Shown one piece after another: positions 1 to 5,673 of a stretch of 5,673 nt of DNA. The DNA lies in NCBI GenBank assembly GCA_012270665.1, contig JAAXHY010000472.1:1-5673 (forward strand). The letters run 5' to 3'. Every line of letters begins with the position of its first letter. Positions within the stretch are counted from its first letter, which is position 1. Source of the DNA: Dehalococcoidia bacterium. GTDB taxonomy: Bacteria; Chloroflexota; Dehalococcoidia; SAR202; UBA11138. The position numbers and the translations under genes are program-made. Below the pieces are notes generated by a model. The model saw only the letters and a program-made list of their open reading frames with translations. It did no database searches and was not told the origin of the DNA.

Positions 1-1630
1 CTGCGTCCAAGACAGGGAAAGTCTGTTCATCCAACCATATCGTGTGAATTGGCGCCGAGTACTCCGTCAGGGGGAGTTGATACACATCAATAAACCTTCT
101 TCCCTCGAAGCCCAAGACCCACAGTCGGCCTGCCTCATCCACCTTGACTTTTCCGCAGCAGTCCGTCCAGTAACCTTCTTCATACTTCGAACCGATTACT
201 CCATCAGGGGGTTGGCCGTCTTCAAGGTCGTCAAGACCGTTCCAGAACATCAGACGCTCGATGTCGGAGACTACAATCTGGTCTTGCCATATAACGACAC
301 CCCGGCTGGAGTGGATGTTGACGGGACTGGTCAAATTGGCTCCAAAGGGTGGATAGAAGAGACGCATATCCGGCCGGGCCGGTACGGTGTTCCCACGCTC
401 GAATGTACTTGACGGATACCGGAATATGTCAGAGATGCCGAGAAAAGCGGGAACCAAAACATTTCCCTGAGCGTCAACCGCTATACTGCCAGCGCTATTG
501 CATATGCCGCTGCCATCATCCCATGAGATCCGGTCGGTCTCACCACACTCTCTGCCGGGGATGTAGGACTCTTTACCCAGTACCCTAAGGACCCCTGTCC
601 CATCGTGGTTCCAAAGCTCGACCATACGGTTGCCGGAGTCGTTGACCCAAATACCTCTATTAAACGGGTCCACTTCCAAAGAGGTTGGCTCATGGAATTG
701 TGAACCAAAAGTCGAACTCGCGGACATTCCGGTGTGGAATGGGGGATTGAAGACCAAGATTCTGTCGTTAACGGTGTCAGCGACATAAAGCTTTCCCCCA
801 GAGTCGAGCTTGACGGCGGACGGAGCATGGAACTCGTCCAGTGAATCGCCCGGCCGATCGCTGTGAAAGTCAGACTGACCAAGAACGAGGTCGGCTACTT
901 TCAGTATCTCCCTACTCTCAGGATCATAAGGGAATCTCAAGACACGGTTGTTACCACCGTCAGCGACCCACAGGTTGCCTTCGGAATCGAGTTCCGCTCC
1001 ATTACCGTAACGATTCAACCTGAGCCTGTTGGTCAGTGAGTGGAAGCAGAGAGTTTCGGGACCGGGGATCGGGCGTCCCATATTGCACAGGTTCCCCGTG
1101 AAGTCGGCCTGCCCCCATACCTCGTCCGCAGTCGAGTCGTTTTCGAACGGGCTGTCATATCTGAGCAATCGGCTGTTGTGCGAGTCGGGGACGAAAATAT
1201 CCCCCTGGCCGTTTACAGCCATTGTAATAAATGTGTGTTCCTCACCCGGGCTTATGGCCGTACTGGAGATTCCACACAGAGTATCGGCGCGGGCCTCCGG
1301 GCGGAGGGGATAGTTTTGGAGTCCACTGTCTCCGTTGCAGGCTGAGTGGTCATAGAGGGACGGCTGTCCGATGACCAGTTCGGCTACGCAGGGGCTTGGC
1401 CCTCCGTAACATTCAGCCAAATCGAGTCCCAGAACGCGACTGTTGCCTGAATCCCAGATGTACGCTTTGCCGGGTCCCGTGGAACGATCTACCATGATTC
1501 CACCGGGGTTGAAGAGTTTGAATGGAACAACTCGATTGGTGGCGATTTCCGAAAAGTCGGTTTTGCCCAGTATTACATCAGCCCACAGGTCCCCCTCTAC
1601 GCCTCGAATGGGAGCCGAAGGCGGGAACGG
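1..1630 (-). other. NHL-type beta-propeller domain (incomplete at left edge)
   Basis: At least five blades show the NHL pattern of two or three hydrophobic residues, then D, small residues, N and R: near residues 355, 447, 527, 583 and 629. Weaker copies follow near 689, 753 and 805. Between blades a second motif recurs: ILGKTDF (318-324), VIGQPSL (384-390), VWGQADF (469-475), VLGQSDF (547-553), VLGKESY (648-654) and a degenerate VIGSKY ending at 781. The number of blades suggests one large or two stacked propellers, but the end lies beyond the window. Confidence 0.8.
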
Positions 1631-2524
1631 ATCTGACGGAGGCCGGTTCTCACGCAGCCACTCATTGTCGGGATCCAATTCGATGGCTTTGTCGAAGTCG
1701 GCTATTGCGAGGTAATGGTCGCCCGATTCCAGATAGACCCAAGCCCTGTCAACGTACCACCATGTGTTATCAGGTTCAAGCTTGATAGCGGAGGTGTAGT
1801 CCGCTATGGCTTGGTCCAAGTCCTCTTCGCAACTATTCCGATCATCACGCTCCCACCTGGTGTGATGCGTCAACCCCCTCCGATAGTGGTATTCGGCATT
1901 GTTTGGCTGCAGATTGATGGCCATGGTGAAGTAGTCTATGGCCAGTCCCCAAACGCCATCGTCAAAATAATCGTATCCGTAATAGGAGAATAGAGTCGCC
2001 TTCAGTCTGTTATTGGCTTCCTCGAGCGTCTCATTCGTCGCGGGCATTATCAGATATCCGATGAACAGATCGGAGAGCGCGGCAATTATGGCGTCTGACA
2101 ATAATCCCTTCTCGTATGCGTCAGACAGAACGATGATGAGGAACTTAGCCGGGTTGCTTAACTCAGTACCAACCCCCCACACGTAGAGAGAAGAGTCCGC
2201 CTTGAGCCTTGTGCTGATTTCCGCGGGAGACTCCCCGGTCGCGGTCGCTATCAGGCTCTCTATAAACCAACTGGAGAGCGCGGCGCTGGTAGAGTCCGGG
2301 AGCGTCCCCTTTTCACCCGCGTCAACGAGAACCGTGAACAGTATGTGGAATGGGGATGGTTGTGGCAGTGTCTGTGAACTCGGGTGGGGGCAAGAGTCAA
2401 CGATGGGCGCAGGCGTCGGTCCTGGTGGATCCTGTTGATTTGGGGAGGCGGAAGCTGGAGGAACGGGCACGATTGACAGCGCCACCACCATGAAGATCAT
2501 TGCCGCCAGAGTTGGTTTGAGCAT
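1..2524 (-). CDS. Secreted TPR and NHL beta-propeller protein, 3' end outside window
   Basis: One uninterrupted frame of 841 codons runs from ATG at 2524 off the left edge without a stop. Residues 1-26 form a signal peptide (K3, hydrophobic 5-22, likely cleavage after the ASA at 24-26), followed by a Pro/Ser/Gln-rich linker (27-58). Residues 62-109 and 129-176 are two copies of an unrecognised helical-looking module. About 185-290 are TPR motifs with NLQPNN, KLEPDN and ELDPDN ends. From about 300 onward the protein is an NHL-type propeller: blade strands such as YIWDSGNSRV (355 on), WVADGGNNRV (near 527) and YVADTVNDRI (near 583), alternating with a recurring GQxDF-like motif. Paired cysteines in the propeller fit an oxidising, extracytoplasmic location. 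The architecture is clear but the function is not: NHL propellers usually bind proteins, glycans or RNA, and a few are enzymes. A C-terminal anchor could lie outside the window. An in-frame ATG at 2629 would add 35 residues; 2524 was chosen because it puts the signal peptide at the N-terminus. Neither start has a clear Shine-Dalgarno sequence. Confidence 0.9.
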   Translation of the reverse strand, partial: MLKPTLAAMIFMVVALSIVPVPPASASPNQQDPPGPTPAPIVDSCPHPSSQTLPQPSPFHILFTVLVDAGEKGTLPDSTSAALSSWFIESLIATATGESPAEISTRLKADSSLYVWGVGTELSNPAKFLIIVLSDAYEKGLLSDAIIAALSDLFIGYLIMPATNETLEEANNRLKATLFSYYGYDYFDDGVWGLAIDYFTMAINLQPNNAEYHYRRGLTHHTRWERDDRNSCEEDLDQAIADYTSAIKLEPDNTWWYVDRAWVYLESGDHYLAIADFDKAIELDPDNEWLRENRPPSDPFPPSAPIRGVEGDLWADVILGKTDFSEIATNRVVPFKLFNPGGIMVDRSTGPGKAYIWDSGNSRVLGLDLAECYGGPSPCVAELVIGQPSLYDHSACNGDSGLQNYPLRPEARADTLCGISSTAISPGEEHTFITMAVNGQGDIFVPDSHNSRLLRYDSPFENDSTADEVWGQADFTGNLCNMGRPIPGPETLCFHSLTNRLRLNRYGNGAELDSEGNLWVADGGNNRVLRFPYDPESREILKVADLVLGQSDFHSDRPGDSLDEFHAPSAVKLDSGGKLYVADTVNDRILVFNPPFHTGMSASSTFGSQFHEPTSLEVDPFNRGIWVNDSGNRMVELWNHDGTGVLRVLGKESYIPGRECGETDRISWDDGSGICNSAGSIAVDAQGNVLVPAFLGISDIFRYPSSTFERGNTVPARPDMRLFYPPFGANLTSPVNIHSSRGVVIWQDQIVVSDIERLMFWNGLDDLEDGQPPDGVIGSKYEEGYWTDCCGKVKVDEAGRLWVLGFEGRRFIDVYQLPLTEYSAPIHTIWLDEQTFPVLDA
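1655..1975 (-). other. TPR region within the secreted protein
   Basis: Three successive helix ends with the TPR signature (A-I-x-x-[YF]-x-x-A-I-x-L-x-P-[DN]-N) place the conserved prolines at residues 207, 251 and 285. The last two are 34 residues apart, the canonical TPR period. The first two are 44 apart, so the middle unit carries about ten extra residues, around a charged stretch reading ERDDRNSCEED. TPRs mediate protein-protein contacts; here they sit on the exported side, between the duplicated module and the propeller. Confidence 0.85.
1991..2341 (-). repeat. Tandem duplication of a ~67-residue protein module
   Basis: Within the secreted protein, residues 62-109 align without gaps to residues 129-176, offset by exactly 67 residues (201 bases). 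By my count 26 of 48 positions are identical. Shared landmarks are VL.DA.EKG, then AALS..FI..LI, then AT.E, then RLKA. At the DNA level a 12-base match (GGAGAGCGCGGC) occurs at 2072..2083 and 2273..2284, the same 201-base offset. The units are probably alpha-helical. I do not recognise the family. Residues after 177 lead into the TPR region and do not form an obvious third copy. Confidence 0.85.
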
Positions 2525-2690
2525 TGGTACCAGCCACTCGTATCCACGCCAGAGCTTTATGCGTAAGGTGACAGACCCGCCGCGTCTGTCCGAGAGGTCC
2601 TGCTCGTCGTTCGCTCCAATTACATGCATGTCGTGGGGCAAAGCGGGATACTCGATCCACAAGTGGGAAGGCCTAGCATCTGTCGCTTAG

Positions 2691-2719
2691 AACATATCAC
2701 TAAGCGTCTGCGTCCTCAA
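2691..2719 (-). promoter_or_regulatory. Candidate sigma70-type promoter for the secreted protein
   Basis: Read on the minus strand there is a -35 box TTGAGG (2719..2714), a 17-base spacer, and a -10 box TATGTT (2696..2691), preceded by TGA as in an extended -10. Transcription would begin near 2684, giving a leader of about 160 bases to ATG 2524 or about 55 bases to ATG 2629. The boxes match consensus at about 4 of 6 positions each, with ideal spacing. This is a sequence match only. Confidence 0.45.
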
Positions 2720-2729
2720 CGAGCCTGTC

Positions 2730-2751
2730 TCCATAGGGATTCCATAGGGAT
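2730..2751. repeat. Perfect 11-bp tandem repeat (TCCATAGGGAT twice)
   Basis: TCCATAGGGAT occurs at 2730..2740 and again immediately at 2741..2751. The 11-bp period is about one helical turn, so a protein bound to both copies would sit on the same DNA face. The repeat ends ten bases upstream of the candidate minus-strand -35 box at 2719, where activator sites often lie. It could equally be a chance slippage duplication. Confidence 0.7.
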
Positions 2752-2799
2752 AGTCGCGCATGGCGTTAGGATATCGGGCCCACCTCTTGCGTACCCTTG

Positions 2800-2840
2800 A
2801 AGTAACTTAAGTGGACGCCGTAGTTTATACTTCGTTACTT
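2800..2840. promoter_or_regulatory. Inverted repeat around a -10-like box, possible operator for the glycosyltransferase gene
   Basis: AAGTAAC at 2800..2806 is the exact reverse complement of GTTACTT at 2834..2840. Allowing one extra base the arms extend to AAGTAACTTAAGT (2800..2812) and ACTTCGTTACTT (2829..2840). TATACT at 2826..2831 resembles a plus-strand -10 box, 79 bases before the ATG at 2910, but no good -35 box lies 16-18 bases upstream. The left arm would cover the -35 position and the right arm overlap the -10, the layout of a repressor operator. Promoter and operator roles are both tentative. Confidence 0.3.
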
Positions 2841-2909
2841 TAGGTAATACTGGGATTCTAGGAAATCAATCAGTTTGTCAGCTGCCACGAAGCCCGGACC
2901 GCACTGCTT

Positions 2910-4829
2910 ATGTCACCACCTGACGATAATGTGAACTGCTACGCCTGCGGCGCGTCCAATTCGCCGCGATACAACTTCTGCCACGCCTGCGGAACTCGCG
3001 TTGGCGGGACCAAGGCGTGTCCGCATTGCGCCATGTCCAACTCCGCAGAGCACAAATTCTGTGTGAACTGCGGCGGCGCGTTAGCCGACGACGATGTTGG
3101 AAACATACCAACCGCGCCCCAGCGTTCCGGGTTGACAGTCGCCGCGCTCGCGCGGCAATCCAAAGCCATCTCCGCCGTCTCACGCGCTCTTGCGGAGGTA
3201 CAGTCATTGCTCCGTACTTTGCTGGACCGATATGACTCGCCGCCGCCCCGCATCGTCGAAATAGGCCTCGTAGTCACACTCACTATCATCGCTTCAGTCG
3301 TCCGCGTTTGGGACCTCGGCGGGATCCCATCCGGAATGCATGGGGATGAACTTGTACTGGCGGAGGACGCGCAGAGATTTCTGGATGGGGGACGGTTGGG
3401 TACATGGGTATGGGCCAAGGCGATAATCTACGTGGGCTGGATGGCGCTCATACTTAGCATAGGCGAAATGGACATTGCCACAATCCGGCTGGCCTCAGCG
3501 ACGCTGGGCGCGGCGATAGTTCCGGTGAGCTACCTGCTGGTGAGAAGCCTGTTTCCATTCAGGGTGGCGATACTGTCTGCCGCCATGCTGACAGTTTCAT
3601 TCTGGTTCGTCCTGCAGAGCCGGATAGCTTTTCCTATGGTATCCGCAATACTCTTCGCCATGCTCGCCATGTACCTTTCGATATCGGCCGTTCGACACAG
3701 GCGTTGGTGGCTGGCAGCTCTCGCCGGCGTCGTCTTGGGTCTGGGGCTCTACACCTACAAATTGTTTCTGATCTACCTTGTCGGCTTCTGGGGCGCTTCC
3801 GTCCTCGCGCTTCTCATCAATCCCAAACTGAGAAGACAGCAGTACGTCTGGATAATCCTGGGAGTGTCCCTGTTGGTCAGCTTGCGTCTGCTGACACATT
3901 ACGGCACTGGCTTCGAGAGCGTGGTATTGGAGAATCTGAAGGTAGAGTATGGCCGCGGGTCCGCGTTGTCTCCGGAGGGCTGGCTGGAGGTCCCGGGTCT
4001 CGCGCTGCACGCAATTCTGCTGGTCAACAATCCTGTATCCGGCGGGAGTATAGACGCGGCGCCCAGGGTACCCGTCGTGTCCCTTGTCCCGGCCGTTTTC
4101 TTTTGGCTGGGGCTGGCTGTAACCGTCATCTCCATGAAGCAGGGCCGGTATCAACTACTCTTGGCAGGATGGCTGATCGGAATGCTGCCCATACTGATAG
4201 TGCCGGGCTCGGAGGGAAGACGGTATCTATTCGGCATCTTCTTCGTCCTGGTCATCGTCTCGATTGGATTCAACGCCGTTCTTTCGCTGCTGATAGAGAC
4301 GGTGCGGGGGGAGTTGTCTTCACGGGTCAACCCCGGCATCGCAAGACGAGTCGGATACGTGGCGGCAACCGCGCTTGCGGCTGTATTCATATCGCTCTTC
4401 ACCCTAACCAGTTTCCTTGACTTCAGCTATTGGCGAAACAGCGAGGAACTGAGGTGGTTCTTCAACCAGGACAGCATACACGCCTTCGAATTCATCGAGA
4501 CACTGGGAGACGAAAGCGAGATACGATACTATTCCGCAAGAGTGCCGTTCAACAGCAGGGAGCGCCGCTTCATCGCGCCTGACGCCGTAGGGATTGACGG
4601 AGGCGAACATCACGGAGGGGACGGGACAATCTGGTCGGGCGGCCCTCTAACAGGGAGTACGGTCTTCATATTCATAGACGAGTACCTGGCGCTGGCGACC
4701 GAACTGGAAGCGGTGTGGCCAGAAGTCCAGAAAGTGGAGGAATACACCAAAGACGACAAAACGGTGTATTTGGCCTATCTAATCCCATTCCCCGACATCG
4801 GAGACAGGAGCGTCCCCCGCGCGCCCTAG
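2910..4829 (+). CDS. Zinc-ribbon-fused GT-C glycosyltransferase (family 39/PMT_2-like)
   Basis: The 639-residue protein probably transfers a sugar from a polyprenyl-phosphate carrier to an acceptor on the outer face of the cytoplasmic membrane. Residues 10-54 form a double zinc ribbon with two CxxC-x10-CxxC units (C10, C13, C24, C27; C37, C40, C51, C54). A helical linker (75-110) leads to the first membrane segment (115-134). Directly after it comes PSGMHGDELVLAEDA with D146-E147, the position of the acidic catalytic motif in the first outer loop of GT-C enzymes. The next conserved patch, IRLASATLGAAIVP (192-205), and QSR at 236-238 are also typical of family 39-like proteins. About eleven to twelve membrane segments extend to about 505. 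A soluble tail of about 130 residues ends the protein and should face outward if the segment count is right. Donor and acceptor cannot be told from sequence. ATG 2910 begins just before the first ribbon; no Shine-Dalgarno sequence is evident. The gene diverges from the secreted protein gene and converges on obg. Confidence 0.85.
   Translation: MSPPDDNVNCYACGASNSPRYNFCHACGTRVGGTKACPHCAMSNSAEHKFCVNCGGALADDDVGNIPTAPQRSGLTVAALARQSKAISAVSRALAEVQSLLRTLLDRYDSPPPRIVEIGLVVTLTIIASVVRVWDLGGIPSGMHGDELVLAEDAQRFLDGGRLGTWVWAKAIIYVGWMALILSIGEMDIATIRLASATLGAAIVPVSYLLVRSLFPFRVAILSAAMLTVSFWFVLQSRIAFPMVSAILFAMLAMYLSISAVRHRRWWLAALAGVVLGLGLYTYKLFLIYLVGFWGASVLALLINPKLRRQQYVWIILGVSLLVSLRLLTHYGTGFESVVLENLKVEYGRGSALSPEGWLEVPGLALHAILLVNNPVSGGSIDAAPRVPVVSLVPAVFFWLGLAVTVISMKQGRYQLLLAGWLIGMLPILIVPGSEGRRYLFGIFFVLVIVSIGFNAVLSLLIETVRGELSSRVNPGIARRVGYVAATALAAVFISLFTLTSFLDFSYWRNSEELRWFFNQDSIHAFEFIETLGDESEIRYYSARVPFNSRERRFIAPDAVGIDGGEHHGGDGTIWSGGPLTGSTVFIFIDEYLALATELEAVWPEVQKVEEYTKDDKTVYLAYLIPFPDIGDRSVPRAP
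2937..3071 (+). other. Double zinc ribbon domain (residues 10-54)
   Basis: Eight cysteines in two identical spacings (CYAC...CHAC and CPHC...CVNC, each CxxC-x10-CxxC) match the double zinc ribbon family (DZR, zinc_ribbon_2). All eight ligands are present, so zinc binding is likely. With the first membrane segment starting at 115 and the catalytic loop outside, the ribbon should face the cytoplasm, where it could mediate protein contacts or regulation. Confidence 0.9.
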
Positions 4830-4844
4830 CGCGACTCGCGCGCT
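4828..4844. terminator. Small GC hairpin at the convergent gene ends
   Basis: AGCGCG (4828..4833) pairs with CGCGCT (4839..4844) across a five-base loop. It begins inside the TAG stop of the glycosyltransferase gene and ends at the first base of the obg stop triplet. It could act as a bidirectional terminator, but neither strand has a T tract after the stem, so intrinsic termination would be weak. In GC-rich DNA such a stem can arise by chance. Confidence 0.3.
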
Positions 4845-5673
4845 CAGTCCCACCGCCATTCCACCTCCCCGATTCGGACAGTATCGCCGGGGGCGATGCC
4901 CGCTTCCTCCAACGCCCTGACCACGCCCGACCTGATCAGGCGATTGTAGAACTGGATGTTGGCTGTCCAGTCATTGGGATCTACCATGACGGCCATTCGC
5001 TCGGCAGACGGCCAGTCCACGACGAAGACGCCATCGTCCTCGACATACACCGCAGGCCTGCGACGACGTGGCGCGGGCCGGAGGACAGGCAGGCCCCCGT
5101 CCGCGCTCACGCCTGCGGGAGACACGATAGGATCGGGCGCGTCCCGCAGCGCGCGAAGGACTGAGTCGAGGAGCGCGCCAACTCCCTCGTGGGTGACCGC
5201 TGAAATGAAGTGTATTTCGTCAGCGCCCGCGGCCTCGCTGAAGGCTTCGTGGAGATCGTCGCGCAGGACTGAGACGTCGGTGAGGTCGAGCTTGTTGACC
5301 GCGAGCACCTGGGGCTTCAGGCTGAGGTCCTGCGCGTACTGAGACAGCTCCGCGTTGATCTGGCGATACTGGGCGATGGGGTCGTCGAGGGAGCCGTCCA
5401 CCAGATGTACCAGGACTCGGGTCCGCTCTACGTGACGCAGGAATTCGTGTCCGAGGCCCACGCCCTCGTGAGCGCCCTCTATCAGACCGGGGATGTCAAC
5501 CATGACGAATGTCTCACCGCGGCGCTCGATCATTCCTAGGGACGGTTCGAGGGTAGTGAAGGGGTAGTTGGCTACCTTGGGTCTGGCGGCGGAGACGACC
5601 GACAGCAAGCTGGACTTGCCCGCGTTGGGCGCGCCCACTATTCCCACGTCGGCGAGGAGCTTGAGTTCAAGCC
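4844..5673 (-). CDS. obg: Obg GTPase (ribosome assembly), 5' end outside window
   Basis: The visible 275 residues are the G domain and C-terminal OCT domain of Obg/CgtA, an essential GTPase that associates with the large ribosomal subunit and links its assembly to (p)ppGpp and growth. The frame is open at the right edge: [20 protein letters not shown] is the usual junction between the Obg fold and the G domain, so the GTG at 5647 is internal, not a start. G motifs are all present: G1 GAPNAGKS (about 5612..5635), G2 in [10 protein letters not shown]3 DIPG (from 5497) followed by the Obg-typical [20 protein letters not shown]4 NKLD, and G5 ISAVTHEG. The last 70 or so residues ([11 protein letters not shown] to VEWRWD) match the OCT domain, found in Firmicutes, Actinobacteria, Thermus and Chloroflexota but not in Proteobacteria. 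G1 has Ala where many family members have Phe, a mild variation. The N-terminal glycine-rich domain of about 155 residues lies off the window. Confidence 0.97.
   Translation of the reverse strand, partial: LELKLLADVGIVGAPNAGKSSLLSVVSAARPKVANYPFTTLEPSLGMIERRGETFVMVDIPGLIEGAHEGVGLGHEFLRHVERTRVLVHLVDGSLDDPIAQYRQINAELSQYAQDLSLKPQVLAVNKLDLTDVSVLRDDLHEAFSEAAGADEIHFISAVTHEGVGALLDSVLRALRDAPDPIVSPAGVSADGGLPVLRPAPRRRRPAVYVEDDGVFVVDWPSAERMAVMVDPNDWTANIQFYNRLIRSGVVRALEEAGIAPGDTVRIGEVEWRWD
4847..5059 (-). other. OCT domain of Obg
   Basis: The C-terminal segment of about 70 residues, with the pattern [16 protein letters not shown]...DW....F...L...GV..AL...G...GDTVRIG..E..W, matches the Obg C-terminal domain. 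Its role is poorly defined; it is absent from proteobacterial CgtA, which makes it a useful taxonomic marker here. It is preceded by a Pro/Arg-rich linker ([11 protein letters not shown]). Confidence 0.9.

Larger units (their letters stand above)
2525..2909. other. Divergent intergenic region
   Basis: This gap of about 385 bases separates the two divergent genes and is more AT-rich in its right half than the flanking genes. Apart from the promoter candidate, the tandem repeat and the inverted repeat listed separately, I see no RNA gene, riboswitch fold or small gene I can support. Part of it (2525..2629) may be coding if the secreted protein starts at the upstream ATG. Confidence 0.6.

Noticed and set aside
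58..216. Similar stretches ACTCCGTCAGGGGG and ACTCCATCAGGGGG about 140 bases apart
   Set aside because: Both lie inside the propeller coding sequence, in different protein contexts and with no further similarity on both sides; likely chance or weak blade relatedness.
481..882. Minus-strand open frame of 133 codons
   Set aside because: It overlaps the long propeller frame on the same strand in another phase, is low in complexity, and shows no domain. It is a shadow.
2340..2400. Apparent frameshift in the secreted protein gene near the G-rich runs
   Set aside because: A first reading suggested a lost base. Recounting the run at 2352..2355 as four G restores one frame, and codon positions checked at many points down to position 2 stay in phase. 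The gene is intact within the window.
2525..2909. Possible small RNA, riboswitch or CRISPR-like array in the intergenic region
   Set aside because: Only one 11-bp tandem pair and one imperfect dyad are present. There are no regularly spaced repeats and no recognisable aptamer core.
3597..4154. Minus-strand open frame of 185 codons opposite the glycosyltransferase gene
   Set aside because: The Gln/Asp/Tyr-rich product has no recognisable domain and is the antisense reading of hydrophobic membrane codons.
3704..4420. Plus-strand open frame of 238 codons inside the glycosyltransferase gene
   Set aside because: The out-of-phase translation is rich in Arg, Gly and Ser without motifs, while the main frame has clear membrane segments and family motifs.
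4715..5342. Plus-strand open frames opposite obg and across its end
   Set aside because: They are antisense readings of a highly conserved GTPase gene with no independent motifs.

Overview
The window holds two complete or nearly complete transcription units and part of a third. On the minus strand, from position 2524 (possibly 2629) to beyond the left edge, lies a very long gene for a secreted protein: signal peptide, Pro/Ser/Thr-rich linker, two copies of an unrecognised 67-residue-period repeat, TPR repeats, then an NHL-type beta-propeller. Its stop codon is outside the window. On the plus strand, 2910..4829 encodes a multi-spanning GT-C-type glycosyltransferase of the family 39/PMT_2 kind with a double zinc ribbon fused to its cytoplasmic N-terminus. 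On the minus strand, 5673..4844 encodes the G domain and OCT domain of the Obg GTPase; its N-terminal glycine-rich Obg fold lies beyond the right edge.

The first two genes diverge from a region of about 385 bases (2525..2909). It contains a good minus-strand promoter candidate with a perfect 11-bp tandem repeat just upstream of its -35 box, and an imperfect inverted repeat flanking a weak plus-strand -10-like box. The glycosyltransferase and obg converge, with only 14 bases between their stop codons and a small GC hairpin across that junction. No tRNA, rRNA, CRISPR array, insertion sequence or recombinase gene was seen.

The organism is a bacterium. An Obg with a C-terminal OCT domain is typical of Firmicutes, Actinobacteria, Thermus and Chloroflexota and argues against Proteobacteria. 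Fairly high GC, frequent ATA isoleucine codons, a zinc-ribbon membrane enzyme and a secreted TPR/NHL protein would suit an uncultured Chloroflexota lineage (Dehalococcoidia or SAR202-like), but that placement is a guess at low confidence.

Obg is a housekeeping ribosome-assembly and stress GTPase. The other two genes look like cell-envelope functions: a membrane enzyme that probably moves a lipid-linked sugar onto an acceptor outside the membrane, and a secreted propeller protein that might be a structural or binding component. That the transferase modifies the neighbouring protein is speculation based only on their shared divergent promoter region. I found no convincing new multi-gene system. 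The most novel item is the duplicated module in the secreted protein.
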